Assembly (NCBI RefSeq): GCF_000300515.1
Contig: NZ_AMSI01000007.1
Location: 62,001 to 126,000, forward strand
Direction: 5' to 3'
Length of the DNA: 64,000 nt
Source of the DNA: Nitratireductor indicus C115
GTDB lineage: Bacteria > Pseudomonadota > Alphaproteobacteria > Rhizobiales > Rhizobiaceae
Both the position numbers and the translations under genes were made by a program. A model generated the notes under the pieces. It did no database searches. It worked only from the letters and a program-made list of their open reading frames with translations, and had not been told where the DNA came from. This document shows positions 25,527 through 34,691 of this stretch, piece after piece. Numbering within the stretch: position 1 is the stretch's first letter; each line of letters begins with the position of its first letter.

Positions 25527-26325
25527 GTCGCCTTGCCCTCCGCCTTACATGGATCGCCACGACCACGTAATCGATCAATGGTGCGAAAATGCTGCTCATC
25601 AGGATCGCGAAGATCGCGGCTCCAAAAGTCGATCCGGCCTGCGAGAACAGGCCGATGAGCACGCCGGTCAGAATGCCCTGTGCAAAACGACCTGGATTTG
25701 TCGTGCAGGAACATACAGGATCTGCCGCCAGAAAGAGGATCGCGCAGCCGATCGCACCCGAAAGCAGGTTGACCGACGGATCGCTTCCCTGCGCCCAAAC
25801 CATGAGGGCCATCGTGCAGTAGGCCGCAAGCAGCAATCGCCATGACGCCTGGCCGCTGAGGAGCAGGAGAACCAAAGCCGGAAGCAATGCCGCCAGAGGA
25901 ATGTTTGGCCCGGCTCGATAGTCGATTTCAGTGAAGGAGAACATCACGAAGGCAAGGGCGGCGACGGCAGGATGCACGAAATTGCGCCCGCGCCCACCGA
26001 ACACCTGTTCGGCGATCACCACGCCGAAGCTGACGCCCAAAGCGAGCTGCCAGAGCGGCGCATCGGCCGGGACAAGAAGGGCGATCAGCGTGGCGGCGAC
26101 AATACCGTCAAGTCCCGGCCTGAGACCCCGGACACGTGTGAAGACATGCTGCCACGCAAGGGTCAGGCTGACAGAGATCAGCAGCCGCGCTGCGAACTGT
26201 TCCGTATCTGCGACAAGCGCGGACACGACCGGGACGATCACGCCGAGCAGCGCGGGCGTGGCGCTGTCGGACAACAAGGTGCGGCCGACGCGGCCCGCCT
26301 GCAGGTCATGGAAGAAGGCGATCAT
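25519..26325 (-). CDS. nqrB: NqrB-like subunit, short and lacking the covalent-FMN segment
   Basis: Main membrane subunit of NQR, but only 268 residues against about 410 usual. Recognisable blocks are PLWQLALGVSFGVVIAE, VFGGRGRNFVHPA, GQASWRLL, AADPVCSCTTNPGRFAQG and IFAPLIDYVVV. The roughly 100-residue N-terminal extension is missing. So is the stretch after the GRNF block that holds the SGAT flavinylation motif; it is replaced by a short EIDYRAGPNIP link. The only SGA (LLSGAIG) lacks the acceptor threonine. The frame is intact and coupled to its neighbours, so this looks like a natural variant rather than a broken gene. Whether the complex still pumps Na+ cannot be told. Confidence 0.85.
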   Translation of the reverse strand: MIAFFHDLQAGRVGRTLLSDSATPALLGVIVPVVSALVADTEQFAARLLISVSLTLAWQHVFTRVRGLRPGLDGIVAATLIALLVPADAPLWQLALGVSFGVVIAEQVFGGRGRNFVHPAVAALAFVMFSFTEIDYRAGPNIPLAALLPALVLLLLSGQASWRLLLAAYCTMALMVWAQGSDPSVNLLSGAIGCAILFLAADPVCSCTTNPGRFAQGILTGVLIGLFSQAGSTFGAAIFAILMSSIFAPLIDYVVVAIHVRRRARRHG

Positions 26326-27623
26326 ATCGCTTCCTCCAACTCATCGAGCGTCGCACGCAACAGGGCGCCATAATCCGTGCCCGACCCGTCGACATGGCTC
26401 AGGAGCGCCAGATCCTCTTCCACAAGTTCCAGCGCACCAAGTTTCGCGGCGGTTTCCACATCGCCCGTGCTGATGGCGCGCAGGAACGGCGCGGGCAGGA
26501 TCCCGCAAGGCGCGGCCCGTTCATGAACGGCATTGGGAATGAGCGGCGCCGGAAATTGCTCGTTGAATGAGGTCAGGTAGCGCATGAGAAAGGAGCGCCG
26601 GAGCGGATGCCTGTGTGGGATGGCGGTGGCCTGCACGTCATAACGCCGCAGGAAATGCTCGACCGTTCCGCCGAGCGGAGAGCCCGAAAGCAACTGAACC
26701 GAGGGACCGGTGAGCGAGGCGCCGAAAAGATCTTTCAGATTCGCGCCTGCGGGAGCGACAACGAGGCGCGGACTGCACGTCCCCGGTCCGGTCAGCGCAA
26801 CGACGCGCCGTGTCCATATCCGGCCCGTATCGAGCAGGCATCCCAGCGCGATTACGTCCTGATAGCCGATGTGCCAAACCATCCTGTTTACACCGACAGG
26901 ATTGAGATGATGGATATGGGTTCCAACCAGACCCGCCGGATGCCTGCCCGCGAAACAGACAGCCTTGACGGCTTCGGGAACGGCCGGGGAGGCATCGGCC
27001 CCGTGACAGACGTAAACGGGACCGTCGGTCAGGTGACGCAGCGCCTCCGCGCCGAGACGAAACCATGATTCGAAGCGCCTTATGACGGGGGCCGGATCAC
27101 CTGCGAGCGGCGCGGTATCGGTGGCTGTTACGAAAATCGCATCAGGAGCCTGCCGGGGATCGGCGAGCCGACCGAATGGCCGGGTGCGAAATGACTGCCA
27201 GCAACCGCTTTGGAGCAGGAGCGACTGCATGGTCATGCGATCTGGCCGTGAGGGCCTGTCGAATTCGACGGCGGCTTCGTCCTCGACGTCGATAATAATG
27301 GAATCGAGGCTTCTACGCGCGCCGCGCGAGATTGCGCGGATTGTTCCAGCAACAGGGGCTGTAAACGTCAGATGAGGGCGGTGACGATCCGTAAACAGCC
27401 GCTCGCCGGCTCGCACGGCTTGTCCGATCGCGACATCGATAACCGGGCGCAGGCGCGGGTAATCTTCTCCCATAAGCGCAACCGAGCGAGCCACGACCGC
27501 ATCTTCAATCGTGTCTATCGGCTTGCCTTCCCATCGAAGATCGATCCCGCCCCTGATATGTACCTGCAAAAAATACCCCTCCCACGTAAGCGATGCTGGA
27601 CGTTTCCCTTCCCGATCGGACAT
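26322..27623 (-). CDS. nqrA: Na+-translocating NADH:quinone reductase subunit A
   Basis: A 433-residue cytoplasm-facing subunit and first gene of the NQR operon. Family stretches are GKPIDTI, a barrel-sandwich lipoyl-like region around LTFTAPVAGTIRAISRGARR, and the central GADASP and HHLNPVGVNR-type segments. The ATG at 27623 is chosen; the codon before it in frame (TTG) is not needed. AGGTGG lies about 15 bases upstream, a weak ribosome site. The upstream stress gene ends 17 bases away, so this may be one transcript. Confidence 0.9.
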   Translation of the reverse strand: MSDREGKRPASLTWEGYFLQVHIRGGIDLRWEGKPIDTIEDAVVARSVALMGEDYPRLRPVIDVAIGQAVRAGERLFTDRHRPHLTFTAPVAGTIRAISRGARRSLDSIIIDVEDEAAVEFDRPSRPDRMTMQSLLLQSGCWQSFRTRPFGRLADPRQAPDAIFVTATDTAPLAGDPAPVIRRFESWFRLGAEALRHLTDGPVYVCHGADASPAVPEAVKAVCFAGRHPAGLVGTHIHHLNPVGVNRMVWHIGYQDVIALGCLLDTGRIWTRRVVALTGPGTCSPRLVVAPAGANLKDLFGASLTGPSVQLLSGSPLGGTVEHFLRRYDVQATAIPHRHPLRRSFLMRYLTSFNEQFPAPLIPNAVHERAAPCGILPAPFLRAISTGDVETAAKLGALELVEEDLALLSHVDGSGTDYGALLRATLDELEEAI

Positions 27624-27640
27624 CAACCGGGCGTGGCCAC

Positions 27641-28171
27641 CTAGGCGTTGCCTGACCCGGTTACATTTTCGGACAAGGCGATCCTCAGCTTCTCTTCCTG
27701 CTCTGGCGACAGGGACGTCTTGAGAACTCGACCACGCAGGCCTTCGAACTCCGCCAGCACCTTTTCCGGCTGGACCTTGCGGACAAGAACGAACAGCGCA
27801 GACGAATTGCTTGGAATGGTCTCGCCCAGAGACTTGATGAACGTATCGTCGATGCCATAGTCGGCAAGGGAGCCGGACAAGGCGCCGACACCCGCTCCCG
27901 TCAGGCCGCCAATGGCGATGCCGGCAAGCGGATTGAGAAAGAGCAGGCCCACAAGGCCGCCCCAGATCGTTCCCGAGAGAAGGCCCGATGTGGCGCCGAG
28001 AGCCGCCAGGTTAAGGCTCTGCTTGAGATGGACCTTGCCTTCGCCGTCACGAACGACGACGACGGCATCTTCCAGATCGACCAGATATTCTTTTCTGAGA
28101 GCAGCGAGCTTGAGAAGCACCTTGTCGGCTTCATCAACCGTATCGAAACCGACGACGACCAGATCGGACAT
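27641..28171 (-). CDS. DUF1269 family membrane-associated protein
   Basis: A 176-residue protein beginning MSDLVVVGFDTVDEAD, typical of DUF1269. The central part is a glycine-rich membrane hairpin (LLSGTIWGGLVGLLFLNPLAGIAIGG read as two helices), and the C-terminus is soluble and charged. The function of the family is unknown; it is common near stress and low-oxygen genes. ATG at 28171 with GGAGAAG upstream. Confidence 0.85.
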   Translation of the reverse strand: MSDLVVVGFDTVDEADKVLLKLAALRKEYLVDLEDAVVVVRDGEGKVHLKQSLNLAALGATSGLLSGTIWGGLVGLLFLNPLAGIAIGGLTGAGVGALSGSLADYGIDDTFIKSLGETIPSNSSALFVLVRKVQPEKVLAEFEGLRGRVLKTSLSPEQEEKLRIALSENVTGSGNA

Positions 28172-28247
28172 GTTTTCTTCTCCTGTGTTGTAATCTCTTT
28201 TTGCCGACGGCCTGCGGGGCCCACCCACCCTGTTGGACGATCACGTC

Positions 28248-29096
28248 TTATCGCGAAAGAAAGATCGGGATTTTCGGATTGGCCAGAATGGTGCGTGTTG
28301 CGCTGCCGAAAACGAACTCGGTGATCCGGGACTGCCCATAGGCGCCCATGACCACCAGGTCGGCGCCAACCTCTTCCGCGCGCGACAGGATCAGATCACC
28401 GGCATTGCTGCCTTCCAGGCGGTCAAGCGTCACCCTGATCCCATGGCGCGCGAGATGGAGAGAGATATCGCTTCCGGGGTCCTCCCCCAGAAGCCGCGCG
28501 ACCTTGGGCTCGGGAACAACGACGACGTGGACGGCGCGAGCGGTGGCCAGGAACGCCATCGAATCGGCAATGGCGCGGGCCGCTTCCCGGCTGGCATTCC
28601 ATCCAACCACGATCGTCTCGGGCACGGCGCCATCGCTTTGCCAGAATGTGGGCAAAAGGATCGAAGGGCGACCGGAGGCGAAGATGATATCCTCCGAGAC
28701 GGTGAGAGCCGTCTCAGCGCGGTCCGGGTCACGCCCCGTTCCGACGATCGCCAAGGCTGCGTGGCGGGCGTGCAGCATCAGCGCCTCGCCCGTTTCACCG
28801 GAACATATGCGAAGCTCGCAATTCACGCCGGTAGCGGACGCTACATCCGAAAGGAGCCCCCGCAGCTGCTCTTCGGCGTCATGCCGGCGCCCTTCGAAGG
28901 AGGTTATCATGCTGTTGATCGCCTGCCCTCGGGCGAAGCCATGGGAGGGAGTGGCGATTAAATCTTCCGGCACGAAGGCCACAACGACATGCGCATCCCA
29001 TGCGCTTGCGAGTGAGACAGCATAATCAATATAAACCCGACAAACAGAAACATCGGCTGTATCGATATAAACGACAATATCTTTTGGCGTCTTCAT
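28248..29096 (-). CDS. Universal stress protein with two Usp domains
   Basis: A 282-residue tandem UspA protein. The first domain starts KDIVVYIDTADVSVC; the second starts ETIVVGWNASREAARA and ends with the ATP-binding signature GAYGQSRITEFVFGSATRTI. The first domain lacks a clear copy of that signature, so ATP binding is probably confined to the second. Cytoplasmic. Such proteins are induced by starvation or oxygen limitation. ATG at 29096 after GAGGGGG. Confidence 0.92.
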   Translation of the reverse strand: MKTPKDIVVYIDTADVSVCRVYIDYAVSLASAWDAHVVVAFVPEDLIATPSHGFARGQAINSMITSFEGRRHDAEEQLRGLLSDVASATGVNCELRICSGETGEALMLHARHAALAIVGTGRDPDRAETALTVSEDIIFASGRPSILLPTFWQSDGAVPETIVVGWNASREAARAIADSMAFLATARAVHVVVVPEPKVARLLGEDPGSDISLHLARHGIRVTLDRLEGSNAGDLILSRAEEVGADLVVMGAYGQSRITEFVFGSATRTILANPKIPIFLSR

Positions 29097-29235
29097 TCCC
29101 CCCCTCGTCACCAAACATCAGCTTTACCCTAATGAACATACTCCGTGAGTCAACAGCTGATGATTGAGAGGGCGAAAATCCTTTTTCTTGTGCCTCACGA
29201 TTGTGTCAGGGAGTCCGGCGGGCCAGCGTTCAGCC

Positions 29236-29424
29236 TTACCGTGTGCGGGGACGGTGGGCCGCAGGGTCGTTCTGAGGCGTGATTTCATTCGGGGCTGTGT
29301 TTTCCCCTTCCGGCGCGGATCTGGTCTCGTCTGTCTTTTTCAGGGCGCGGCTTGGAGAGAGTTCGTGCTGTTGCATCCGGCGTTTCTTTCGGACCTCCAC
29401 GGTGAACGGTGTTGTTTGCTTCAT
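29236..29424 (-). CDS. Small basic hypothetical protein
   Basis: A 62-residue frame encoding MKQTTPFTVEVRKKRRMQQ at its start, highly basic at the N-terminus and hydrophilic throughout. GGAGG precedes the ATG at 29424 by 12 bases. It lies 22 bases after the HdeD-like stop on the same strand, which suits a co-transcribed small gene. I do not recognise a family; the basic start could bind nucleic acid or a partner protein. A plus-strand frame over the same bases has a poorer composition. Confidence 0.45.
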   Translation of the reverse strand: MKQTTPFTVEVRKKRRMQQHELSPSRALKKTDETRSAPEGENTAPNEITPQNDPAAHRPRTR

Positions 29425-29446
29425 TGTCGTTTCCAACCTCCGGTTC

Positions 29447-30034
29447 TTATTCGTGATTGCGGTCGATCCTGAGGGACCGTCGCAGCGCGAGCGCCAATGC
29501 GCTCAGGGCACAGCCGGTCACCATGACGTCGATCGCCAGCAGTGCGCCGATGATCCACAAACTGTTGACCGGCCAGCCCGCAAGGATGACAAGTGCAACA
29601 AGCACCGTCGCGGCGCCGGCCGCCGCGAGCCATAGCCAACCGGAAGCCGGGCGGATCGCCAGACCGGCGGCAGTCCTGACAATGCCTGCGACGAGCATGC
29701 TGAGAGCCATCAGTAGTGTCAGGAAAGTGGATGCCAGGACCGGGTTCCAGAATGTCATCACACCGGCCGCGACATAAAGCACACCGACAACGAGCAAACC
29801 GACAGTTTGGCCCCATCGCTTCATCTGAAATGCGAAGACGATATGCGCCGCACCCGCCAGTAGCATCGTGACACCGACAAAGAGGACGGAAACGACCGTG
29901 GCCAGCAACAGGTTGGAGAGGGCGACAAGAGCTATCAACACGAGCACGATGCCGGCGACCAGCAGCCATCGCCATCGCGATCGCAACAGTTGCAGGTCGG
30001 CGGCGTCGAGGCTTGCGGTGTAATTGAATATCAT
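29447..30034 (-). CDS. HdeD family membrane protein (DUF308)
   Basis: A 195-residue protein with six membrane helices arranged as three HdeD repeats (for example WLLVAGIVLVLIALV, GLLVVGVLYVAAGVM and ILAGWPVNSLWIIGALLAID). HdeD proteins are linked to acid stress, but the mechanism is unknown. ATG at 30034 with GGAGA upstream. A second, frameshifted copy lies at 42071-42638. Confidence 0.9.
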   Translation of the reverse strand: MIFNYTASLDAADLQLLRSRWRWLLVAGIVLVLIALVALSNLLLATVVSVLFVGVTMLLAGAAHIVFAFQMKRWGQTVGLLVVGVLYVAAGVMTFWNPVLASTFLTLLMALSMLVAGIVRTAAGLAIRPASGWLWLAAAGAATVLVALVILAGWPVNSLWIIGALLAIDVMVTGCALSALALALRRSLRIDRNHE

Positions 30035-30082
30035 AAGTATTCTCCTGCGATAGTTGCGTGAAGAAAGCTGCTTCGCGTCGTG

Positions 30083-31201
30083 TCAGTTTCCGCCGACGAT
30101 CTTGCCGGCAAGGACAAACGGGCTGGAAAGGACCGCGCCAGCCGAATTGAATACAAACGCTCCGGCTTGCCTGAGATTTCGGGGGTCGCTCGTTCCATCC
30201 CGGCCCGAAAGCTTCGGATAGTAGGCAGCGAGACCGACGAAACGATTGTGGCGGAAGCTGTCTGAGGCCTCGATATCCGATATATCGATCACCTGCACAT
30301 TCGCCCTGCGCGCCGCCTCCTCGATTTTCGGATCCGTCACGTCAATCCTGCCCAGGCGCTGACGTTCTGTGGATAGAAATTCCGAGACCTTCAGCGCCCT
30401 GTCATCCTTGGAAACAAGGATTGTCATCGGCGGGTTCAGTGTCCCGATCGTCGCAAGCTGTGCCTGGAACACGTCGACATCGATATCGGGCGCCGCAAGC
30501 ACGACCTGCAGTCGACGGATCGCCGCGTCCTTGCCGGTAAGCCGCAGTTGGCGCACGGCTTCCGTCGTCAGCCATCCCCCCATGCTGTGGCCGACGAGCG
30601 TGATGGGACCCTGGGTCTGTTTGCGCGCCAGGGTGCTGAGCAGATCCGCCAACTGGTCCCGCGAGAACGTCACCGCGTCCTTGTCGGCGACGTAGCCGCT
30701 CAAAGCGCCTTCGGACGGCCAGGCAAACAGGATCGGGGCGGCATCGACGCCGGCGTCAGCTGTCATCTGGGCTATGCGATACACGGCCTCGGTGAAATTG
30801 GTGTTGTAGCCATGCACGAACACGCCGACACTCGGCGGTTTGCCGTTGTGTTTACGCGTGACTTCCGCCTCGAATGTCGCCGCGTCGAGAATGTGCTGGT
30901 CGACGGTGACAAAATCCGTCTTCGGGTTCGGCTTCGATTTCGGCCATTCGACATTGCCCGTCTTGTGACCTGGCGGGATGGAGACCCTGTAGCGGATATA
31001 GCTAACCTCGCGGCTACGACCCGACGTGTAGATACCGTTCTCATCACGCTTGCGCGTGGTCGCCACATAAACCGTCGTGAGCTTGGCCCCCGGAACGGCT
31101 TCGGCCCTCTGGGCGAGCAGTTCCGGGCCGGGGCGGCCGGCACAGGCTGCAAGCAGGCTTGTGAGAAGAAGTAGCGTAAGGCGTAGACTGAATTCACGCA
31201 T
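30083..31201 (-). CDS. Lipoprotein alpha/beta hydrolase, DUF900 family
   Basis: A 372-residue protein. MREFSLRLTLLLLTSLLAAC is a lipoprotein signal with the cysteine near residue 20. The hydrolase part carries VFVHGYNTNF (oxyanion region) and the nucleophile elbow GHSMGGW. An aspartate near LVSKDDRAL and a late RHNRFVG histidine complete a plausible triad. DUF900 members are uncharacterised, often with HdeD and Usp genes. Probably anchored on the periplasmic side. The start at 31201 gives the signal peptide directly at the N-terminus. Confidence 0.85.
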   Translation of the reverse strand: MREFSLRLTLLLLTSLLAACAGRPGPELLAQRAEAVPGAKLTTVYVATTRKRDENGIYTSGRSREVSYIRYRVSIPPGHKTGNVEWPKSKPNPKTDFVTVDQHILDAATFEAEVTRKHNGKPPSVGVFVHGYNTNFTEAVYRIAQMTADAGVDAAPILFAWPSEGALSGYVADKDAVTFSRDQLADLLSTLARKQTQGPITLVGHSMGGWLTTEAVRQLRLTGKDAAIRRLQVVLAAPDIDVDVFQAQLATIGTLNPPMTILVSKDDRALKVSEFLSTERQRLGRIDVTDPKIEEAARRANVQVIDISDIEASDSFRHNRFVGLAAYYPKLSGRDGTSDPRNLRQAGAFVFNSAGAVLSSPFVLAGKIVGGN

Positions 31202-31319
31202 TGACTGAACCGATTTCTTACTTATGCATTCGAAGCATCGCGCTCTCGATATGACAGAGTTCACCCTGTCGCCGCGCGAGCGGCGACCCCGACTTAGTTT
31301 GCATCAGCCCGCCTTCTGG

Positions 31320-32093
31320 CTAGGCCGTGATGTGGAAACCGTTGTCGGCGTATACCACCGACCCCGACAGAGGCGTTGCCGCCTCGCTTGCCAGGAATGC
31401 GGCGATACGCCCAACCTCAGCGATGCTCACGAGGCGTCGCGATGGTGTTCTCTCACGCACCGTGTCGATGAGCTCATCGAAACGCTCGATTCCGGAAGCT
31501 GCCCTGGTGGCGATCGGCCCGGTGGACAGGCAATGGACGCGGATGTCCCGCGCTGCGAGATCGGCGGCCAGGTAGCGTACGCTTGCTTCCAGGGCCGCCT
31601 TCACCGGTCCCATCAGATTGTAGTTGTCGACGACGCGCTCAGCCCCGAAAAAGCTGACGGTTATCAAGGATCCGCCTTCCTTCATCAGCGGGGCGGCGAG
31701 CCGCGCCATTCGGATAAAGGAATGGCACGATATATCCATGGCCTGCGCGAAACCGTCAGCGGAGCAGTTGACGATGCTCGTCTGCAAGTCCTGTCGTGGC
31801 GCGAAGGCGATCGAATGAAGCAAGAAATCGAGGCGGCCCCATTCATTTGCTATGGTGTCGAAAACCGCCTCGAGCTGCCCATCAATGCGAACGTCACAGG
31901 GCATGAACAGCGACGCGCCCAGGGCATCGGCGACCGGGCGTACGAACGGGACAGCCTTATCGTTGAGATAGGTGACCGCCAGATCGGCGCCGGCAGCCTT
32001 GAACGCGGTTGCACAGCCGGCTGCGATGGAGGAATCGTTGGCGATGCCGACGACGAGGCCACGTCTTCCGAATATATCAACGATCGCAGCCAT
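31320..32093 (-). CDS. fabI: Enoyl-[acyl-carrier-protein] reductase, FabI type
   Basis: A 257-residue SDR-family reductase that would reduce enoyl-ACP with NADH. The atypical N-terminal GLVVGIANDSSIA nucleotide site and the catalytic Y-x6-K (NYNLMGPVKAALEA) are FabI features. The second conserved tyrosine position is phenylalanine (SFFGAE), seen in some homologues. It is the last gene after ackA (three-base gap), so it is probably an accessory, condition-specific FabI rather than the housekeeping copy. It may act as an electron sink when oxygen is short (inference). Confidence 0.9.
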   Translation of the reverse strand: MAAIVDIFGRRGLVVGIANDSSIAAGCATAFKAAGADLAVTYLNDKAVPFVRPVADALGASLFMPCDVRIDGQLEAVFDTIANEWGRLDFLLHSIAFAPRQDLQTSIVNCSADGFAQAMDISCHSFIRMARLAAPLMKEGGSLITVSFFGAERVVDNYNLMGPVKAALEASVRYLAADLAARDIRVHCLSTGPIATRAASGIERFDELIDTVRERTPSRRLVSIAEVGRIAAFLASEAATPLSGSVVYADNGFHITA

Positions 32094-32096
32094 CGC

Positions 32097-33272
32097 TCAG
32101 CCTCCCGAGATTCTCAAGGCGTCAGTGGCGATCACCTGCTCCTCATCGGTCGGGATGACAAGGACGGTAAGACGACTGGCAGGACTGCTGATGACGGGAC
32201 CGCTCCCGGCGTTCGCTCCAGGATCGAGATCAATGCCGAGCCACATCAGCCGGGTGCAGATATCAGCTCTGATCGTCGGCTGATGCTCGCCGATCCCGGC
32301 GGTGAATACGAGAGTGTCGAGGCCGCCCAGCGTCGAGGCAAGCCGGGCAATCTCACCGGCGACCCTGAAGGTGAACAGCTCGATTGCTTCCTTGGCTTGC
32401 TGCTCATCACTCTCCAGAAGCACGCGGCTGTCGGCGCTGATGCCGGAAGCGCCCAGCAGACCCGAACGGTGATAGAGGAGATCCTCGATTTCGCCGGGAT
32501 CTCGCCCGGCCTTTAAGAGGTGTATGACCACGCCGGCGTCGAGCGCCCCGCAACGCGTCGCCATCGGCACCCCGTCCAGCGTCGAGAAACCCATGCTGGT
32601 GTCGCGGCTGACGCAGTTGTGCATCGCGCAAAGACTGGCGCCGGAACCGAGATGGGCGACGATGACCTTGCCCGCCGCCTGCTCCGGCCATTTGCTGATA
32701 AGCTGGTTGGCAATCGATCGATAAGAAAGGCCGTGGAAGCCATAGCGTTTGATACCCTCTTCGTAGAGCCGCCTCGGCAGGGCGAAGCGGCGGACGACCT
32801 CGGCATGCGTGCGATGGAAAGCCGTGTCGAAGGAGGCGGTCTGCCTGATTTCCGGACGAAGGCGCGCGATCGCCCGGACAAGGCGCAGCGCCTGGGGCTG
32901 ATGGAGCGGCGCAAGCGGTATCAGCGCTTCCATCTGCGACATCGCCTGATCGTTGATGAGCACCGGTCCGTCAAACAAGTCACCGCCGTGCACAACGCGG
33001 TGGCCGATAGCGGCGATGCCGGACAAATCATAGTGCCAGGACAGCCGATCGAACGCTTCGCGCAAGACCTCGTCCAATTCTTCCTCCGCTTTGGCTTCCA
33101 GCTCGACATCGAAGCGATCCGGGCCTTCGGAAAGCTCGAAGCGCAACGGGGCCTTGCGGAAATCGATCATTCCCTTGCCGACTCGCGTGAGGCCACCGCC
33201 TTCAATGGCGAACAGGCCGATCTTGACCGTGGAGGAGCCGGCATTGAAGGTGACAAGCAGTTGCCGGCTCAT
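32097..33272 (-). CDS. ackA: Acetate kinase
   Basis: A 391-residue ASKHA-fold kinase that converts acetyl phosphate and ADP to acetate and ATP. Motifs are the N-terminal LVTFNAGSSTVK, GHRVVHGG, the FDTAFH block, VAHLGSGASLCA and GIGEHQP near the C-terminus. ATGA overlap with the upstream phosphotransacetylase gene, so the two form a substrate-level phosphorylation pair. The sequence is complete. Confidence 0.95.
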   Translation of the reverse strand: MSRQLLVTFNAGSSTVKIGLFAIEGGGLTRVGKGMIDFRKAPLRFELSEGPDRFDVELEAKAEEELDEVLREAFDRLSWHYDLSGIAAIGHRVVHGGDLFDGPVLINDQAMSQMEALIPLAPLHQPQALRLVRAIARLRPEIRQTASFDTAFHRTHAEVVRRFALPRRLYEEGIKRYGFHGLSYRSIANQLISKWPEQAAGKVIVAHLGSGASLCAMHNCVSRDTSMGFSTLDGVPMATRCGALDAGVVIHLLKAGRDPGEIEDLLYHRSGLLGASGISADSRVLLESDEQQAKEAIELFTFRVAGEIARLASTLGGLDTLVFTAGIGEHQPTIRADICTRLMWLGIDLDPGANAGSGPVISSPASRLTVLVIPTDEEQVIATDALRISGG

Positions 33273-34684
33273 GAGATGGCCCCCGCCCCGGGCACCTGGT
33301 TGCGGGCGACGAGCAGTCTTGCGAGCGTTGCCGAGGCGATGCGTGCCGAAAGCGGATCGGAGCGACTGGTCAGTACGATCGGCACACGGGCGCCGAGCAC
33401 GATGCCAGCCGCCGTCGCCCCCGCGAAATAAATCAGTTGCTTGGCGAGCATGTTGCCGGCTTCAAGATCCGGCACGAGCAAAATGTCGGCCTCACCCGCG
33501 ACCGGGGAGACAATGCCCTTCGTCTTCGCCGCATCAAGGTCGATGGCGTTGTCGAAGGCAAGCGGGCCATCGACACGCCCGCCCGTGATCTGACCACGCG
33601 CCGCCATCACTGTCAGCGCGGCGGCGTCGAGAGTCGACGGCATCTTCGCATTGACGGTCTCGACCGCTGCGAGCACCGCCACGCGCGGCTCATCGACACC
33701 AAGAGTCCGAAGAAGGTCGATGGCGTTCTGGCAGATGTCGCGTTTTTGGTCGAGCGTCGGCTGAATGTTGATCGCGGCATCGGTGACGATCAGCGGCTTG
33801 CCATAGGCCGGGACGTCGAACGCGAAGACGTGGCTGATGCGCCGCTCCGTCCTGAGACCGGACCCGGTGGCGATGACGGCACCTAGAAGCTCGTCGGTAT
33901 GCAGGCTGCCCTTGACCAGAACCGATACCGCACGGCCGACCGCGAGTTCGACAGCGCGCGCGGCTGCGGCATGACTATGGGGAACATCCTCGATCGCCAT
34001 GTCGCCGAGATCGATCCCTGCGGCTTCGGCCGCGGCGCGGATCTTCGCTTCCGGCCCGACCAGCAGCGGGTCGAACAGGCCCTGTTGGCGGACCTCGACC
34101 GCAGCCAGGATTGCTCCGGCAGAGCATGGGTGAACGATGGCCGCCCGCACCGGGGGCAAACCGTGGGCTTCCGCCACAAAGCCTTCATAGCGGCTTGCAC
34201 GTTTCGTATCCGGCAATGCGACGGAGGACGACGCTTCGGTCCATTCGATCGACTTGTCGGGCGCGATCACCATGGCCGTGCCGGTTAGGACATGTTCGGC
34301 TTTTTGATTGGCGCAGATTGTCTCCAGCGCAACCGTCCGGTTTTCGGGGTTCTTGCGAACAACCCGCACGGTTGCCGTGATCGTGTCGCCGGAGGCGACC
34401 GGCTTCACGAAGCGAAAATCCTGTCCCAGATAGATCGTCCCAGGCCCCGGAAGCCTTGTCCCGATCACGCGCGAGACCAGCGCGCCCGTCCAAAGCCCGT
34501 TGGCAACGATATCGTTGAAGAGGGTCGTTGCCTTCGCTGCCGCGTCACCGGGAGCCAGCCTGTTGCCACCGGCCATCGCCGCCAGCAGATCGATGTTGTT
34601 ATCCCCTGCGACCCGTGTGAGGCTTGCGGTATCGCCGACCTGTAAATCGGCGAAGGTATGATTTGTCAGCAAGCTGTCGGTCAT
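33269..34684 (-). CDS. MaoC-like hydratase/phosphate acetyl- or butyryltransferase fusion
   Basis: A 471-residue fusion. Residues 1-150 are a MaoC/hot-dog domain (TFADLQVGDTASLTRV, then GGNRLAP and FRFVKPVASGD). Residues 165-471 are a phosphotransacylase (PTA/PTB) with HPCSAGAI, VLVKGSLHTDE, PLIVTDAAIN and the late LTSRSDPLSARIAS. It would exchange acetyl- or butyryl-CoA with phosphate to feed acetate kinase. The MaoC part links it to 3-hydroxyacyl-CoA or PHA metabolism, matching the phaC gene just upstream. The ATG at 34684 has GAGAGGG close by; the long frame up to 34984 lies inside phaC. Confidence 0.9.
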   Translation of the reverse strand: MTDSLLTNHTFADLQVGDTASLTRVAGDNNIDLLAAMAGGNRLAPGDAAAKATTLFNDIVANGLWTGALVSRVIGTRLPGPGTIYLGQDFRFVKPVASGDTITATVRVVRKNPENRTVALETICANQKAEHVLTGTAMVIAPDKSIEWTEASSSVALPDTKRASRYEGFVAEAHGLPPVRAAIVHPCSAGAILAAVEVRQQGLFDPLLVGPEAKIRAAAEAAGIDLGDMAIEDVPHSHAAAARAVELAVGRAVSVLVKGSLHTDELLGAVIATGSGLRTERRISHVFAFDVPAYGKPLIVTDAAINIQPTLDQKRDICQNAIDLLRTLGVDEPRVAVLAAVETVNAKMPSTLDAAALTVMAARGQITGGRVDGPLAFDNAIDLDAAKTKGIVSPVAGEADILLVPDLEAGNMLAKQLIYFAGATAAGIVLGARVPIVLTSRSDPLSARIASATLARLLVARNQVPGAGAIS

Positions 34685-34691
34685 CACCCTC

